This document shows, one piece after another, positions 1 to 9,890 of a stretch of 64,000 bases of DNA (within the stretch, counting starts at the first letter, position 1; each line of letters begins with the position of its first letter). This DNA is from Acidobacteriota bacterium (GTDB taxonomy: Bacteria; Acidobacteriota; Blastocatellia; RBC074): the NCBI GenBank assembly GCA_018269055.1, contig JAFDVI010000011.1, positions 36,442-100,441 of the forward strand, given 5' to 3'. The translations under genes were made by a program, and so were the position numbers. Below the pieces are notes generated by a model. That model worked only from the letters and a program-made list of their open reading frames with translations. It was not told the DNA's origin and did no database searches.

Positions 1-2
1 AC

Positions 3-1130
3 GGAGCTTTTGCGCGCGGGATGGCGATTCCGGGCGTAGCGCCGAAAGACTTTCCTGAAATTTTGGATCGGTTGTGGTGGCGACTGGACAAGGCTTTACG
101 GCTCGAAGACGTACGCGATTCGGCGTTGGTCTGTTTGGTAGACGCGATCAAGCACGGCACGACGACACTGATTGATCATCACGCTTCGCCCAACGCAATT
201 GACGGTTCGCTGGATGTGGTGGCCGAAGCGGTTACCGAAACAGGGTTACGCGCCTGCCTCTGTTACGAAGTCACAGACCGCGACGGCGAAGAAAAGGCCA
301 AAGCCGGAATCGCTGAAAACTTACGCTTTCTTCAATCCGCAATCCGCAATCCACAATCCACAATCTCAGCAACCTTTGGTTTGCATGCCTCGCTGACGCT
401 TTCGGACGCAACACTAGAAGCCTGCCGCAATGTTTGGGATGATGGGTTCCACATTCATGCCGCCGAGCATGAATCCGACCAATACGACAGTTTGCAAAAA
501 AGCGGCCTGCGCGTGATTGACCGGCTGCACAAATTCGGCATTCTGGGTAATCGCTCCATCGTCGCCCACGCCGTTCACATTGATCATCGCGAAGCCGAAT
601 TGCTGCGTGAAACCGGAACCTGGGTGACGCATCAACCGCGCTCGAATATGAACAACGCCGTGGGCGCAGCGGACGTGGAAGCTTTGTTGCGGCTTGGCAT
701 CAAAGTCGCGCTTGGAAACGATGGATTTTCCAATGCGATGTGGGATGAATGGAAAGCGGCGTACCTTTCCCACAAGGCCGCAACCCGCGACCCGCGACGG
801 ATGAATGGCGCGACGGTCGCCGAAATGGCCGTGACGAACAATGCCGCTCTGGCAAATGTCTTTTTCCCGCAAGCGCCGCTGGGCGTGATTGCGCCGGGTG
901 CATTCGCCGACCTCATCTTCGTGGATTACCATCCAACCACGCCGCTGACGACAGGCAATTTGCCCTGGCATATTCTGTTCGGCTTTGAAAATTCGATGGT
1001 CACGACAACCGTTTGCGCGGGAAAAGTCCTGATGAAAGATCGGCAACTTCTGTTTCTGGACGAAGCGCAAATCACAGCCCGCAGCCGCGAACTTGCCGCC
1101 AAAGTCTGGGGTCGGATTTCAGCAATTTGA
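3..1130 (+). CDS. ssnA: SsnA-type metal-dependent amidohydrolase, 5' end outside window
   Basis: Open from the first bases of the window (frame starting at base 3), so the N-terminus and its first metal-binding His motif lie upstream; about 375 residues are visible. The order of motifs fits the amidohydrolase superfamily: an HAAEH segment, a buried VAHAVHID His, and GNDGFSN with the metal-ligand Asp. The stretch [14 protein letters not shown] is typical of the putative aminohydrolase SsnA group, which is often found near selenium-dependent molybdenum hydroxylases; that link is family knowledge, not shown here. A heptamer repeat (332-367) is translated in frame as SAIRNPQST. The substrate cannot be told from sequence. 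Confidence 0.8.
   Translation, partial: GAFARGMAIPGVAPKDFPEILDRLWWRLDKALRLEDVRDSALVCLVDAIKHGTTTLIDHHASPNAIDGSLDVVAEAVTETGLRACLCYEVTDRDGEEKAKAGIAENLRFLQSAIRNPQSTISATFGLHASLTLSDATLEACRNVWDDGFHIHAAEHESDQYDSLQKSGLRVIDRLHKFGILGNRSIVAHAVHIDHREAELLRETGTWVTHQPRSNMNNAVGAADVEALLRLGIKVALGNDGFSNAMWDEWKAAYLSHKAATRDPRRMNGATVAEMAVTNNAALANVFFPQAPLGVIAPGAFADLIFVDYHPTTPLTTGNLPWHILFGFENSMVTTTVCAGKVLMKDRQLLFLDEAQITARSRELAAKVWGRISAI
332..367. repeat. Heptamer tandem repeat CAATCCG/CAATCCA inside the amidohydrolase gene
   Basis: About five consecutive 7-base units (CAATCCG, CAATCCG, CAATCCA, CAATCCA, CAATCTC). It is translated in frame and adds a Ser/Asn/Gln-rich loop. The same unit recurs at 8214-8250 in lpxB. 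The form resembles the short tandemly repeated (STRR) heptamers known from cyanobacteria. Confidence 0.75.
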
Positions 1131-1222
1131 ACGCCGCGCTTTCAGCCGCAGCTAGACAATCCGAATCCTGTGTTGTACAAAAGCCTCTAGCTTCCCACTC
1201 TAAGCCAAAGGACTTCGCACCA

Positions 1223-1933
1223 ATGAAATTTGGCGTCGTCATCTTTCCCGGCTCGAATTGCGACCACGATACGTATCACGTCATCAGCAAAGTGATCGGC
1301 CAACCCGTTGACTTCGTCTGGCACAAAGAAACCGACGTTGACCGGTTTGATGCGATTATCCTGCCCGGAGGGTTTTCTTACGGGGATTATTTGCGCAGCG
1401 GCGCGATTGCCCGATTTTCGCCTGTCATGAAGTCGGTGGTTGATTTCGCCAACGATGGCGGATTGGTGCTGGGGATCTGTAATGGGTTTCAAATTTTGTG
1501 CGAATCGGGATTGCTGCCGGGCGCGTTGCTCAAAAACCGCGACCTGAAATTCATCTGCGAACACGTTAATGTTCGCATTGAACAAACCAACACAGCTTTC
1601 ACCGCCGGTTACAAACCCGGCCAGGTGTTGAGCCTGCCCATTGCTCACGGCGAAGGCAACTATTTCTGCGATGAACGAACGCTGGCGGAATTGGAATCCG
1701 AAGGAAGAGTGATTTTCCGCTACTGCACTGCTGACGGCCAGATTACTGACGAAGCCAATCCAAACGGTTCGCTGCATAACATTGCCGGCGTCTGCAATCG
1801 AGCGCGCAATGTGATGGGATTGATGCCGCATCCTGAACGCGCCTCGGAAAGCATGCTTGGATGCAAGGACGGGCGCGCAATGTTTCTTTCCATGGCCGAT
1901 GCGCTGACCGAGATTCTGAAAGCGCGCGCCTGA
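1223..1933 (+). CDS. purQ: Phosphoribosylformylglycinamidine synthase, glutaminase subunit PurQ
   Basis: 236 residues, the normal PurQ length. It supplies ammonia from glutamine for the fourth step of purine synthesis, acting with PurL in the cytoplasm. It is a class I glutamine amidotransferase: nucleophile Cys86 in [13 protein letters not shown], then the catalytic His in HGEGNY and the C-terminal PHPERA motif. The start at 1223 gives the conserved [17 protein letters not shown]-terminus; the frame is open upstream but that part does not resemble PurQ. purL follows after 29 nt, so the two are almost certainly cotranscribed. Confidence 0.96.
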   Translation: MKFGVVIFPGSNCDHDTYHVISKVIGQPVDFVWHKETDVDRFDAIILPGGFSYGDYLRSGAIARFSPVMKSVVDFANDGGLVLGICNGFQILCESGLLPGALLKNRDLKFICEHVNVRIEQTNTAFTAGYKPGQVLSLPIAHGEGNYFCDERTLAELESEGRVIFRYCTADGQITDEANPNGSLHNIAGVCNRARNVMGLMPHPERASESMLGCKDGRAMFLSMADALTEILKARA

Positions 1934-1937
1934 AAAC

Positions 1938-1962
1938 CATCTCAAATCTCAAATTTGAAATC
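1938..1962. repeat. Heptamer repeat CTCAAAT between purQ and purL
   Basis: Fills almost the whole purQ-purL gap with units CTCAAAT, CTCAAAT, TTGAAAT, and runs up to the purL ATG. The unit is partly palindromic, since CTCAAAT and TTTGAAAT pair. It leaves no Shine-Dalgarno sequence in front of purL, so purL may depend on translational coupling to purQ or on an unusual leader. Confidence 0.6.
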
Positions 1963-4290
1963 ATGCAGATTACTCCTGAAATTCTGGATCAGCACAACAT
2001 CTCCCCTGCAGAGTACGAACGCATCAAACAATTGATGGGACGCGAACCCAACTTTACCGAACTGGGGATTTTTTCGGTGATGTGGTCGGAGCATTGTTCG
2101 TACAAATCGTCCAAAGTGCATCTGCGCCGGTTGCCGACCACAGGCGAAGCTCTGGTGCAAGGGCCTGGCGAAAACGCGGGCATCGTGGATATTGGCGACG
2201 GATGGTGCGCGGCGTTCAAAATCGAATCGCACAATCACCCTTCGTTTATCGAACCCTATCAAGGTGCAGCAACCGGCGTGGGCGGCATTTTGCGCGACAT
2301 TTTCACGATGGGCGCCCGCCCCGTGGCCGCGATGGACAGTTTGCGCTTCGGCCCAATCCGCGATGAAGAAATTGACGAATCGAATGAACAAACCTCGGCG
2401 AAATCCATCGCGCGTAACCGCCGGATCATGGCTGGCGTCGTCAAAGGCCTGGGCGATTACGGCAACGCGTTTGGCGTGCCCACCGTAGGCGGCGAAGTCT
2501 ATTTCGCCCCCTGTTATTCATTCAATCCGCTGGTTAACGCCTTTGCCTTGGGACTGGTGCGGCGGGAACAGATTTTTTACGGCAAAGCCGAAGGCGTGGG
2601 CAATTCGGTGATTTACGTTGGAGCCAAAACCGGGCGGGACGGCATTCACGGCGCGACAATGGCTTCGGCGGAGTTCGACGAAGCCGCGATGGAAAAGCGA
2701 CCGACGGTTCAGGTCGGCGATCCGTTTTCGGAAAAATTGCTGCTCGAAGCCTGTCTGGAAGCCATGCGCGCCGGAGCCATTGTCGGCATTCAGGATATGG
2801 GCGCGGCAGGATTGACTTCGTCGTCCTGTGAAATGGGTGCGCGGGCCGGAAACGGCGTTGAAATCAATCTCGACCTGGTTCCGCAACGCGAAACCGGCAT
2901 GACCGCGTATGAAATGATGCTGTCCGAATCGCAGGAACGCATGTTGATCGTCGCCGAAAGGGGCCACGACCGGCAGGTGTTGGAAATTTTCCATCGCTGG
3001 GATTTGGACGCCGTCATTATCGGCAACGTGATTGCGGAACAACGGCTGCGCGTACTGCACAAAGGCGAACTTGTCGCCGACATTCCCAACCTGGCGCTGA
3101 CCGATGAAGCTCCGAAGTACAATCGCCCGATGAAACCGTTTGCCGTTGCCCGCGAAGATGTGACGCCAAAGATCAAGGCAGCGCTCTCTTCTCCCAACTT
3201 CCAACTCCCAACTCTCGACCCCTATTCGGACCTGCTTCGCCGATTGCTGGCATCGCCGAACATCGCGTCGAAACAGTGGGTGTACCAGCAATACGATCAC
3301 ATGGTGCGGACGAATACCGTTCTGCTGCCCGGTTCCGACGCGGCGGTTCTTCGTGTGAAAGAAACCCGGCGTAGCTTGGCGATGGCGTTGGATTGCAATA
3401 GCCGCTATTGCAATCTCGATCCGCGTGAAGGCGCGAAACTTGCCGTTGCCGAATCCGCTCGCAATGTCGTTTGCAGTGGCGCTCGCCCACTGGCAGTGAC
3501 CAACTGCTTGAACTTCGCCAGTCCCGAACGTTCCGAAGTGATGTGGTCGTTCAGCGAAACGATTGACGGCATGGCCGAAGCCTGCAACACATTCGGCACG
3601 CCGGTTACGGGCGGAAACGTCAGCTTTTACAACGAAACCGAGGGGCGCGGTATTTTCTCAACGCCGACCATTGGAATGCTGGGCGTGATCGAAGACGCCA
3701 AACACGTCACCTCGCAATGGTTCAAAGAAGCGGGCGATGTCATTTTGTTGCTCGGCGTGACGCGGAGCGATTTCGGAGCCAGCGAATTGCTTTCCGTGCT
3801 GACCGGCGAAGCCGCTGGCGCGGTACCGAAAATTGACCTGGAAACCGAAAAGCGTGTGCAAGACGCTTGCCTGAAAGCGATTCAGACGGAACTGATCGCT
3901 TCGGCGCACGACGCTTCCGAAGGCGGATTGGCGGTTGCGTTGGCCGAAAGCTGTTTTTCCAGTTACAAACGTTCTGGCATCGGCGCAAAAATTGATTTGA
4001 CGGAACACGCAAAACTGAGCGGCTTAACCGATGCGACAGCATTGTTGTTTGCCGAATCGCCATCGCGCATCATCCTCAGCGTCAAGCCGGAACATGTTGA
4101 TCGTGTGAAGGAAATTGCCGCTGAAGTCGGCGCGACAATCGCCGTTATTGGTGAAGTCGGCGGTGAACCTCTGACCATTGTTTCGGCTGGTGAATTGCTG
4201 GTTTCGGATTCCATTTCCACCCTGGAAACCATTTGGAGCAATGCGCTGCCACAGGCGCTGGATCGCATTCTGCAAACGACGGCAGACTGA
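1963..4290 (+). CDS. purL: Phosphoribosylformylglycinamidine synthase subunit PurL
   Basis: 775 residues, the size of the small-type PurL that works with separate PurQ and PurS. It converts FGAR to FGAM with ATP. The N-terminal region has the conserved [18 protein letters not shown] motif and the [10 protein letters not shown] nucleotide-binding motif; two AIRS-like halves follow, with [13 protein letters not shown] and [15 protein letters not shown]. The start at 1963 gives the conserved N-terminus; an upstream in-frame extension into purQ is not PurL-like. No purS is seen nearby. A heptamer repeat (3191-3217) is translated inside the linker between the two halves. Confidence 0.96.
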   Translation: MQITPEILDQHNISPAEYERIKQLMGREPNFTELGIFSVMWSEHCSYKSSKVHLRRLPTTGEALVQGPGENAGIVDIGDGWCAAFKIESHNHPSFIEPYQGAATGVGGILRDIFTMGARPVAAMDSLRFGPIRDEEIDESNEQTSAKSIARNRRIMAGVVKGLGDYGNAFGVPTVGGEVYFAPCYSFNPLVNAFALGLVRREQIFYGKAEGVGNSVIYVGAKTGRDGIHGATMASAEFDEAAMEKRPTVQVGDPFSEKLLLEACLEAMRAGAIVGIQDMGAAGLTSSSCEMGARAGNGVEINLDLVPQRETGMTAYEMMLSESQERMLIVAERGHDRQVLEIFHRWDLDAVIIGNVIAEQRLRVLHKGELVADIPNLALTDEAPKYNRPMKPFAVAREDVTPKIKAALSSPNFQLPTLDPYSDLLRRLLASPNIASKQWVYQQYDHMVRTNTVLLPGSDAAVLRVKETRRSLAMALDCNSRYCNLDPREGAKLAVAESARNVVCSGARPLAVTNCLNFASPERSEVMWSFSETIDGMAEACNTFGTPVTGGNVSFYNETEGRGIFSTPTIGMLGVIEDAKHVTSQWFKEAGDVILLLGVTRSDFGASELLSVLTGEAAGAVPKIDLETEKRVQDACLKAIQTELIASAHDASEGGLAVALAESCFSSYKRSGIGAKIDLTEHAKLSGLTDATALLFAESPSRIILSVKPEHVDRVKEIAAEVGATIAVIGEVGGEPLTIVSAGELLVSDSISTLETIWSNALPQALDRILQTTAD
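3191..3217. repeat. Heptamer tandem repeat CTCCCAA inside purL
   Basis: Units CTCCCAA, CTTCCAA, CTCCCAA, CTCTCGA. Translated in frame as SPNFQLPTL in a region between the two conserved PurL halves, where an insertion is likely tolerated. Confidence 0.7.
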
Positions 4291-4414
4291 ATTTGCCGCC
4301 GTTTGCCCCCTCTCTTCTCCTGCTTTTCGGCTTATCGTTGTTTGTCAGTCGGAACGGCAGATTCACGTCACACCAACTTCAGAAGGTCTGCTGCTCGCCA
4401 AGCGGTAATCAAAA

Positions 4415-4927
4415 TCAGACAGGTGAATTTTCGTAGTCGTACAACATAGGCGGCTGTTTCCCCAACAGCCGCGCATACGTGTAAAGCTGTCCGCGATGAT
4501 GCCAGTGTTCGTCGTAGGCGAACATAAACATTTGCCAGCGCGGAAAGCTGCCAAACGGAGTTTCCACATTGCCCGCCAATTCTTCTTCGGTGATTGCAGT
4601 CAAGGCTTCGTCAAGCGCTTGATGCGCGGCTTTGGCGAAAGTCTGCAAGTTCGCGACAGTCTTCAACTTTGCAGCTTCAGCTTTGCCTTCGGCGGTTTCG
4701 GGGATGGATCGGTTTTCCGATTCCGGCGCGATTTTCGGTTTGCGGATGTCTTCTGCCCAAACTTTCTGCATGCCGTACATGTGCATGATCAGGTCGCGCA
4801 CGGAGCGCATTCCGGATTGCGGGCGATAATCCAGATCGGCGTCACTGAAACAGCCAATCAGGCGCAATGTCACGCCGTGAACCATTTTGAAATATGCGCG
4901 CTGCCCTACCAGAGATTCTTTGTTCAT
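4415..4927 (-). CDS. DinB-family protein
   Basis: 170 residues forming a predicted four-helix bundle. Two of the three usual metal-ligand His are seen clearly: IMHMYG near residue 49 and the C-terminal YDEHWHHRGQLYTYARLLG signature. DinB-like proteins include metal-dependent thiol transferases (bacillithiol or mycothiol type) and many of unknown role, so no reaction can be assigned. It lies 108 nt downstream of the WYL regulator on the same strand. A second, unrelated-looking DinB gene occurs at 19512-20084. Confidence 0.85.
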   Translation of the reverse strand: MNKESLVGQRAYFKMVHGVTLRLIGCFSDADLDYRPQSGMRSVRDLIMHMYGMQKVWAEDIRKPKIAPESENRSIPETAEGKAEAAKLKTVANLQTFAKAAHQALDEALTAITEEELAGNVETPFGSFPRWQMFMFAYDEHWHHRGQLYTYARLLGKQPPMLYDYENSPV

Positions 4928-5035
4928 CTTCGTTCTCCTTCGTTGAATGGGTTTTCGTTTTCGGTAATTTCGTCACGCTTCAAGACGAAGGGGAGGATAC
5001 CAAGGCCGAGTGACAACCCTATGTCAGCAGGATTG

Positions 5036-5983
5036 TCAGTCAGAATATTTTTCGTAGATTTTTTTCGCTTCGTCAGCCAAACGGCGCTTCAGGGATTCCG
5101 GCTCAAGGACTTCCACTTGCTCTCCCCAGCTCAGCAACCAGGGGACGAGTTCGGCTTCTGTATAGGATTTCATCGTCACCAACAATCCGTCGCGAACATC
5201 TTCCATCGCAGTGATGTAATAAGCGCGCGATTCCCGCACCCACGGCGCGGCATCCGCGTTGAAAAACACGCGCGCGATCAAGTTGCGGCGATCTTCTTCC
5301 GGCGGCTCCATTTTGAAATTGGCCGGACGGATAAAAGGTTGATTGAGCAACTGAAGTTCCGTCATGCGGTCGAGCCGGAACTGTCGAACCTGATGTCGAG
5401 TGTGGCAATAAGCGTTCAAATACCAGGCATCACCGTAATGCACCAGGCCGTAAGGATCTGCGTCGCGCGTCTTTTTGGCCTGCGACCGATCCATCGAATA
5501 ACGCGTGTGGTAATGGAAGCGGATTGTTTTTCGTTCGACGATGGCGCGGCGGATGATGGGCAGGAACTTTGCGGAAGAATTGCTGGCAAACGTCTGTGGT
5601 GCGACGAAAGTGATGCTTTCGCGCAGGTAATTGACTTCGCCGCGCATCGTGTCCGACAAAACGGCTTCGATCTTACGGCTGGCCGATTGCGAAACTTCGC
5701 CGTAATGATCGTCGAAATGATCGGCCACCAGTTTGCTGCCCAACAACAGCATCGTCGCTTCATCGGTGCTGAAACTGACGGGCGGCAAAAAGTAGCCTTC
5801 CACCAGCGAATATCCCACGCCTGCCTGAGCAACAACTGGCACGCCGGATTCGCACAACGCCTGAATATCACGGTAAATCGTGCGTTTGCTGGTTTCAAAC
5901 GTCGCGGCCAAATCTTCGGCGCGCTGCGCTCCGTGGCGCTGCAATTCCAAAACGATGGCCAGCAATCGGTCTGTGCGGTTCAT
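5036..5983 (-). CDS. WYL-domain transcriptional regulator (YafY/DeoR-like HTH)
   Basis: 315 residues. Residues 1-60 form a winged helix-turn-helix (RLLAIVLELQRHGAQRAEDLA, then TSKRTIYRDIQAL). Residues about 140-235 are the WYL domain, visible as TIRFHYHTRYS and GDAWYLNAYCHTR. A C-terminal WCX extension follows. WYL regulators sense nucleic acid or small ligands and often control neighbours. The HAD gene ends 34 nt upstream and the DinB gene lies downstream, all leftward, so a three-gene operon is plausible. Confidence 0.9.
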   Translation of the reverse strand: MNRTDRLLAIVLELQRHGAQRAEDLAATFETSKRTIYRDIQALCESGVPVVAQAGVGYSLVEGYFLPPVSFSTDEATMLLLGSKLVADHFDDHYGEVSQSASRKIEAVLSDTMRGEVNYLRESITFVAPQTFASNSSAKFLPIIRRAIVERKTIRFHYHTRYSMDRSQAKKTRDADPYGLVHYGDAWYLNAYCHTRHQVRQFRLDRMTELQLLNQPFIRPANFKMEPPEEDRRNLIARVFFNADAAPWVRESRAYYITAMEDVRDGLLVTMKSYTEAELVPWLLSWGEQVEVLEPESLKRRLADEAKKIYEKYSD

Positions 5984-6017
5984 ACAAATGAGTCAGTACC
6001 GCGCGGTAGCAAGCGGG

Positions 6018-6668
6018 TTAACGATACACGGTAGCAAAAAAGTCCTGCGGAATATCTGCCAGCGATTTGAAAACCCAGTCGGCCTTCAATTCACCATGTG
6101 TTGTCAGCACGCCGATGGCTTTCATCCCCGCTCGCCGAGCGGCTTCGGTTCCGGCGGGCGCGTCTTCGACAACGACACAGCATTCCGGCGCGACGTTCAT
6201 TTTTTCCGCCGCCGCCAGAAACACATCCGGCGAAGGCTTTCCGGCTTTGACCTGTTCGGAAGACATCACGGCGTCAAAAAACTCCTTCATGCCGAGCACG
6301 TCAAACACTGCGTCAATGTTTCCGCGCGGAGCCGACGTACCCAGCGCTTGTCGCCAACCGTCTGCTTTCAATTGCCGCAACCAGGTTTCCGCTCCCGGCA
6401 ATAACACCAGCCCTTTGCTGTGAATGAAGCGGCGATAAGCTTCTTCCTTTGCCAGCGCGATGCGTGCGACTTCCGCATCGGACATTCGCGAATCAATTCG
6501 CCCGCGCAAAATTTCGTCATTGCGTTTGCCAAAATCGGCGACGAAATCGTCAAATGTCAGCGTGAGGTTTTCCGCGGCCATGACTTCGCGCCAGGCTTCC
6601 CAATGATGGTCAACGGAATTGATTAGCGTTCCGTCCAAGTCCCAGATTACAGCTTTGGTCATTATCAA
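6018..6668 (-). CDS. HAD-superfamily phosphatase, beta-phosphoglucomutase-like
   Basis: 216 residues. Motif I is [13 protein letters not shown] (nucleophile Asp), followed by a helical cap of the PGMB/GPH type. Motif II Thr/Ser is in LGTSAPRGN, the Lys in [14 protein letters not shown], and motif III acidic residues in [10 protein letters not shown]. This is the full set for a working phosphatase or phosphomutase; the substrate is unknown. It starts 45 nt from the divergent acyltransferase gene. Confidence 0.88.
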   Translation of the reverse strand: MIMTKAVIWDLDGTLINSVDHHWEAWREVMAAENLTLTFDDFVADFGKRNDEILRGRIDSRMSDAEVARIALAKEEAYRRFIHSKGLVLLPGAETWLRQLKADGWRQALGTSAPRGNIDAVFDVLGMKEFFDAVMSSEQVKAGKPSPDVFLAAAEKMNVAPECCVVVEDAPAGTEAARRAGMKAIGVLTTHGELKADWVFKSLADIPQDFFATVYR

Positions 6669-6713
6669 ATGCCTTTTGATGGGGTGTTCAATTGAACGGT
6701 CATTCTGCCTTCA

Positions 6714-7745
6714 ATGCCGCAAGCAGCGCAAATTGACAGGTTTTCTGAGGGCGTGATAGCTTCGCCGCGCTTGTATCAAGTGGCATTGGAAAACAATCAA
6801 GACAATCCGGCCGCGGTCAAAGAAGCGATGCGCCGTCGCGGATTTGTGCGCAGTTATATTGAATTCGCCATCGCCTGGCTGATCCTGCACGGCGTTCGGT
6901 TGCTGCCGCGCTGGTTGGCGATCAAGGGCGGCAAGGCAGTCGGCGCAATCGCTTACACAGTGTTGCCGCATCTGCGTCGCAACGCCGAAGCCAATTTGCG
7001 GCTGGCGTTTCCTAACTCTACCGCTACCGAACGCCAGCAAATCAAACGCGGCACATTCCGCAACCTGGGCCGTTTACTTGGCGAAGTCAGCCAGTTTCCC
7101 AAACTGAACCGGCAAAACATCGAATCCGTAGTGAGTTACGTCGGCCTGGAAAATTTTTTGGATGCCGTAGCAACGGGACGAGGCGTGATTTTACTGACCG
7201 GCCACATTGGCGCTTGGGAACTGTCTGTTTTCGCGCATTCGGTTTATGGACACCCGATGTCGTTTCTGGCCAGGCGCGTGGACAATCCGTTGGTGGAACA
7301 ACTGGCGGAAGCAAACCGAACGCGTTTTGGCAATCGCAGCATTGATAAGAAAAATTCCGTCCGCGAAGTGCTGAAAACGCTGAAATCCGGCGGCGTGGTG
7401 GGCATTCTGGCCGACCTGAATTCTTCGCGCGAAGAAGGCGTGTTTTGCGATTTCTTCGGCATTCCGGCTTGCACAACGGCGGGCGTAGCGACGCTGGCGC
7501 TGAGAACCGGCGCAATCGTTTTGCCCGGTTACATCGTCTGGGACGAAGCCGCGAACATTCATCGGCTGCATTTCGAACCGCCGGTTGAAACCATCAACAC
7601 CGGCAACCGTGATGAAGACGTGCAAGCCAATACAGCCAATTACACCAAAGTCATCGAATCCATCGTGCGCCGGTATCCTGATCAATGGTTGTGGATTCAT
7701 CGCCGCTGGCGAACTCGGCCCGAAGGCGAACCGGAAATTTACTGA
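6714..7745 (+). CDS. Lysophospholipid acyltransferase, LpxL/HtrB type
   Basis: 343 residues from the ATG at 6714; a second ATG at 6828 (305 residues) gives the more usual family length and either could be used. A hydrophobic N-terminal segment (SYIEFAIAWLILHGVRLLP) suggests membrane anchoring. The H-X4-E acyltransferase catalytic motif is HIGAWE, and the C-terminal DQWLWIHRRWRTRP motif is diagnostic. The family adds secondary acyl chains to lipid A or related lipids. Its position upstream of lpxB supports a role in lipid A synthesis. Confidence 0.9.
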   Translation: MPQAAQIDRFSEGVIASPRLYQVALENNQDNPAAVKEAMRRRGFVRSYIEFAIAWLILHGVRLLPRWLAIKGGKAVGAIAYTVLPHLRRNAEANLRLAFPNSTATERQQIKRGTFRNLGRLLGEVSQFPKLNRQNIESVVSYVGLENFLDAVATGRGVILLTGHIGAWELSVFAHSVYGHPMSFLARRVDNPLVEQLAEANRTRFGNRSIDKKNSVREVLKTLKSGGVVGILADLNSSREEGVFCDFFGIPACTTAGVATLALRTGAIVLPGYIVWDEAANIHRLHFEPPVETINTGNRDEDVQANTANYTKVIESIVRRYPDQWLWIHRRWRTRPEGEPEIY

Positions 7746-7760
7746 CCCGGAACTGAAATC

Positions 7761-8042
7761 ATGAGCGAGCTAAACTTCAAAACTTTTTTGACGACCTTTG
7801 GATTGATCTTTTTGGCGGAGCTTGGCGACAAGACTCAGTTGGCGACCATCACGATGGCTGCCCAAACCAAACAACCTGTCACTGTCTTTTTTGGTTCTGC
7901 GCTGGCGTTGGCCGCTGTTTCCCTGATTGGCGTTGTGGTGGGCAGCGTGTTGGCCAATTACATTAACGCCGAATACCTGCACAAAGCCGCCGCCGTCGCC
8001 TTCATCGCCATCGGCGTGTTGATGTTGTGGGGAAAAGTGTAA
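7761..8042 (+). CDS. GDT1/TMEM165-family cation transporter, half-size
   Basis: 93 residues with about three membrane segments. It carries a single copy of the family signature E-L-G-D-K-T-Q near residue 20. Full GDT1 (UPF0016) proteins have two such modules of about 90 residues; this one has one and would have to dimerise, a known arrangement in bacteria. GDT1 proteins move Mn2+ or Ca2+. The gene sits 15 nt after the acyltransferase gene and 11 nt before the lpxB frame. Confidence 0.87.
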   Translation: MSELNFKTFLTTFGLIFLAELGDKTQLATITMAAQTKQPVTVFFGSALALAAVSLIGVVVGSVLANYINAEYLHKAAAVAFIAIGVLMLWGKV

Positions 8043-8053
8043 TCGGGTGAGCA

Positions 8054-9379
8054 ATGAAAACCAGATGGCAACTGTTTCGGCAAGATGATAACGGACAGCG
8101 ATTCCTGATTGATGAATTCGCCACCGAAGCAGAAGCGCGCCGCAAACTGGAAAAGTTTGAAAGCCTGCATCACAAACAAACCTACTGGCTGGAAGAACTA
8201 CAGACCCAACCGAACAAATCCGCAATCCGCAATCCGCAATCCACAATCAAGTTGATGATCGTTGCAGGCGAAGCTTCGGGCGATAAACACGGCGCAAAGC
8301 TGGCGGCGGCTCTGCAGGCGTTACGGCCTGATTTGAAGTTTGAATTCTTTGGCGCGGGCGGAGACGAAATGCGTTCGGCGGGAGTCGAAACGCTGATTGA
8401 CGCGCGCGAAGTAGCGATTATGGGCGCGCTGGAAGTCGCCAAAGCCCTGCCGAAATTCCTGCGCGTCTTTCGCCGATTGCGAACGGCAGCCAAGGAGCGA
8501 AAACCCGATTTAGTCGTCTTGATTGATTGGCCGGAGTTCAATTTGCGATTGGCGAAACGCTTGCGAAAAGACAGTCATCGCGTTGCGTATTACATCAGCC
8601 CGCAGATTTGGGCTTGGCGCGGTTACCGCATTCGCGGCATTCGGCGCGATGTGGAAAAGATGCTGGTCATCCTTCCCTTCGAGCAGGGGTATTACCGCGA
8701 GCGGGGCGTTGAAGTCGAATACGTAGGCCATCCACTGCTCGACAGCGTCCGCGTTACCACCACACGCGAAGAGTTTTGCTCACAACACTCTCTTGATTCC
8801 GTCAAACCAATCATCGCCTTATTACCCGGCAGCCGCCATTCGGAACTGAAATACATTTTGCCACCACTGCTGGAAACGGCAGCTCAACTCCAGCAAACGC
8901 ATCCGCACATTCAACTGATCCTGCCGATGGCGCGCACCTTACGCCGCAAAGAACTCTCTGCCCAAACCGCCCCGCTTTCCAACCTGACGTTGATCGAACA
9001 CGACACGTACAACGCAATCGCCGCAGCCGACCTAGCCGTCGTCGCCAGCGGCACGGCAACTTTGGAAACGGCAATCATCGGAACACCGCTGATCGTCGTG
9101 TATAGAGCTTCGCAATTGAACTGGCGCATTTTCTGGCCACTGATCAACACAGAATTCGTCGGCATGCCAAACCTGATTGCGGGAAAAGCGATTGCGCCGG
9201 AACTGCTACAAGACGAGTTGAAGGCTGATCGGTTGTCGAAAGAAATTATCGCGTTTCTGGATGCTCCTACCCGGCTGACGAAAGCCCGAAGCGATTTAGC
9301 CGAAGTTCGCGACAAACTCGGCGAAGCGAACGCTTCAGAACGAGCAGCCCTCCAAATTTTGGCTTTGCTCGGAGAGTAA
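8054..9379 (+). CDS. lpxB: Lipid-A-disaccharide synthase LpxB with fused N-terminal extension
   Basis: The LpxB part starts near base 8255 (MIVAGEASGDKHGAKLAAAL) and is about 374 residues, normal for the family. It has the GAGG, SPQIWAWR and VVASGTATLE motifs of this GT19 glycosyltransferase, which joins UDP-diacylglucosamine and lipid X at the inner membrane. The open frame starts 67 codons earlier: residues 1-50 (beginning MKTRWQLFRQDDNGQRF) look like a separate small protein. Residues about 54-66 are translated from a heptamer repeat. Either the product is a fusion, or translation restarts at 8255, where no clear ribosome site is seen. Confidence 0.93.
   Translation: MKTRWQLFRQDDNGQRFLIDEFATEAEARRKLEKFESLHHKQTYWLEELQTQPNKSAIRNPQSTIKLMIVAGEASGDKHGAKLAAALQALRPDLKFEFFGAGGDEMRSAGVETLIDAREVAIMGALEVAKALPKFLRVFRRLRTAAKERKPDLVVLIDWPEFNLRLAKRLRKDSHRVAYYISPQIWAWRGYRIRGIRRDVEKMLVILPFEQGYYRERGVEVEYVGHPLLDSVRVTTTREEFCSQHSLDSVKPIIALLPGSRHSELKYILPPLLETAAQLQQTHPHIQLILPMARTLRRKELSAQTAPLSNLTLIEHDTYNAIAAADLAVVASGTATLETAIIGTPLIVVYRASQLNWRIFWPLINTEFVGMPNLIAGKAIAPELLQDELKADRLSKEIIAFLDAPTRLTKARSDLAEVRDKLGEANASERAALQILALLGE
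8214..8250. repeat. Heptamer repeat CAATCCG at the junction of a small ORF and lpxB
   Basis: Units AAATCCG, CAATCCG, CAATCCG, CAATCCA, CAATCAA. Same unit as at 332-367. It lies exactly between the small N-terminal module and the LpxB start and keeps the frame open, so the repeat may have removed an ancestral stop codon and fused two reading frames. Confidence 0.75.
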
Positions 9380-9399
9380 TTGAGTTCAGTTTCCTGATT

Positions 9400-9879
9400 T
9401 CATTTGACCGAAGCAGAAATTGCTAGCCGCTGCACAATAAAGCTCTGGACGATGCCTAGCCGCAAATATTCAGTCTGTAGTTCGACGGGCAATTCTGGGA
9501 AATCCCGAACGATTTTACGGCATCGCAGGGAGTTGCATAGACACGACATCGTCCAGAATCCTTCCCACATTGTCGTGGAATAATCGTACTGAATTTCTTC
9601 GCCTTGTTGGATTGCCCGCAACGCAATCAAATCTAAGTTGTTGATGATGCCTGCATTCGGATCACAGGAATGGTTTGCGAATACTCCTGGCGGCCCAATA
9701 TCCACGTATTCTGCGTTCCCTACTTGAATAGGGTTACTTTGGTATTTTCCTCTGGCCAACACTTCAGCCAATGAAATGATCGGACATCTGAATCTCAGAA
9801 TACCTTCGCTTTGTTCAAAGTTTCTTCCCGCAAATAATCCGCGCCCGAGATCGCAGTTGCCAACGTAAACAGCTTCCAT
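9400..9879 (-). CDS. SET-domain protein
   Basis: 159 residues, essentially one SET domain. The ATG at 9879 has a good Shine-Dalgarno (GAGGAACGC just upstream); the frame stays open far upstream but that stretch is antisense-like. SET landmarks are GRGLFAGRNF near the start, the SAM-binding pseudoknot motif FANHSCDPN, the catalytic EIQYDYS, and a post-SET-like cysteine cluster CLCNSLRCRKI. Family members transfer methyl groups to protein lysines; the bacterial substrate is unknown. It follows the small transporter gene by 11 nt and likely shares its transcript. Confidence 0.87.
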   Translation of the reverse strand: MEAVYVGNCDLGRGLFAGRNFEQSEGILRFRCPIISLAEVLARGKYQSNPIQVGNAEYVDIGPPGVFANHSCDPNAGIINNLDLIALRAIQQGEEIQYDYSTTMWEGFWTMSCLCNSLRCRKIVRDFPELPVELQTEYLRLGIVQSFIVQRLAISASVK

Positions 9880-9890
9880 GCGTTCCTCTA

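Noticed and set aside
4496..6034. 512-codon plus-strand frame
   Set aside because: Antisense to both DinB and WYL genes and spans their gap; those minus-strand products have clear families.
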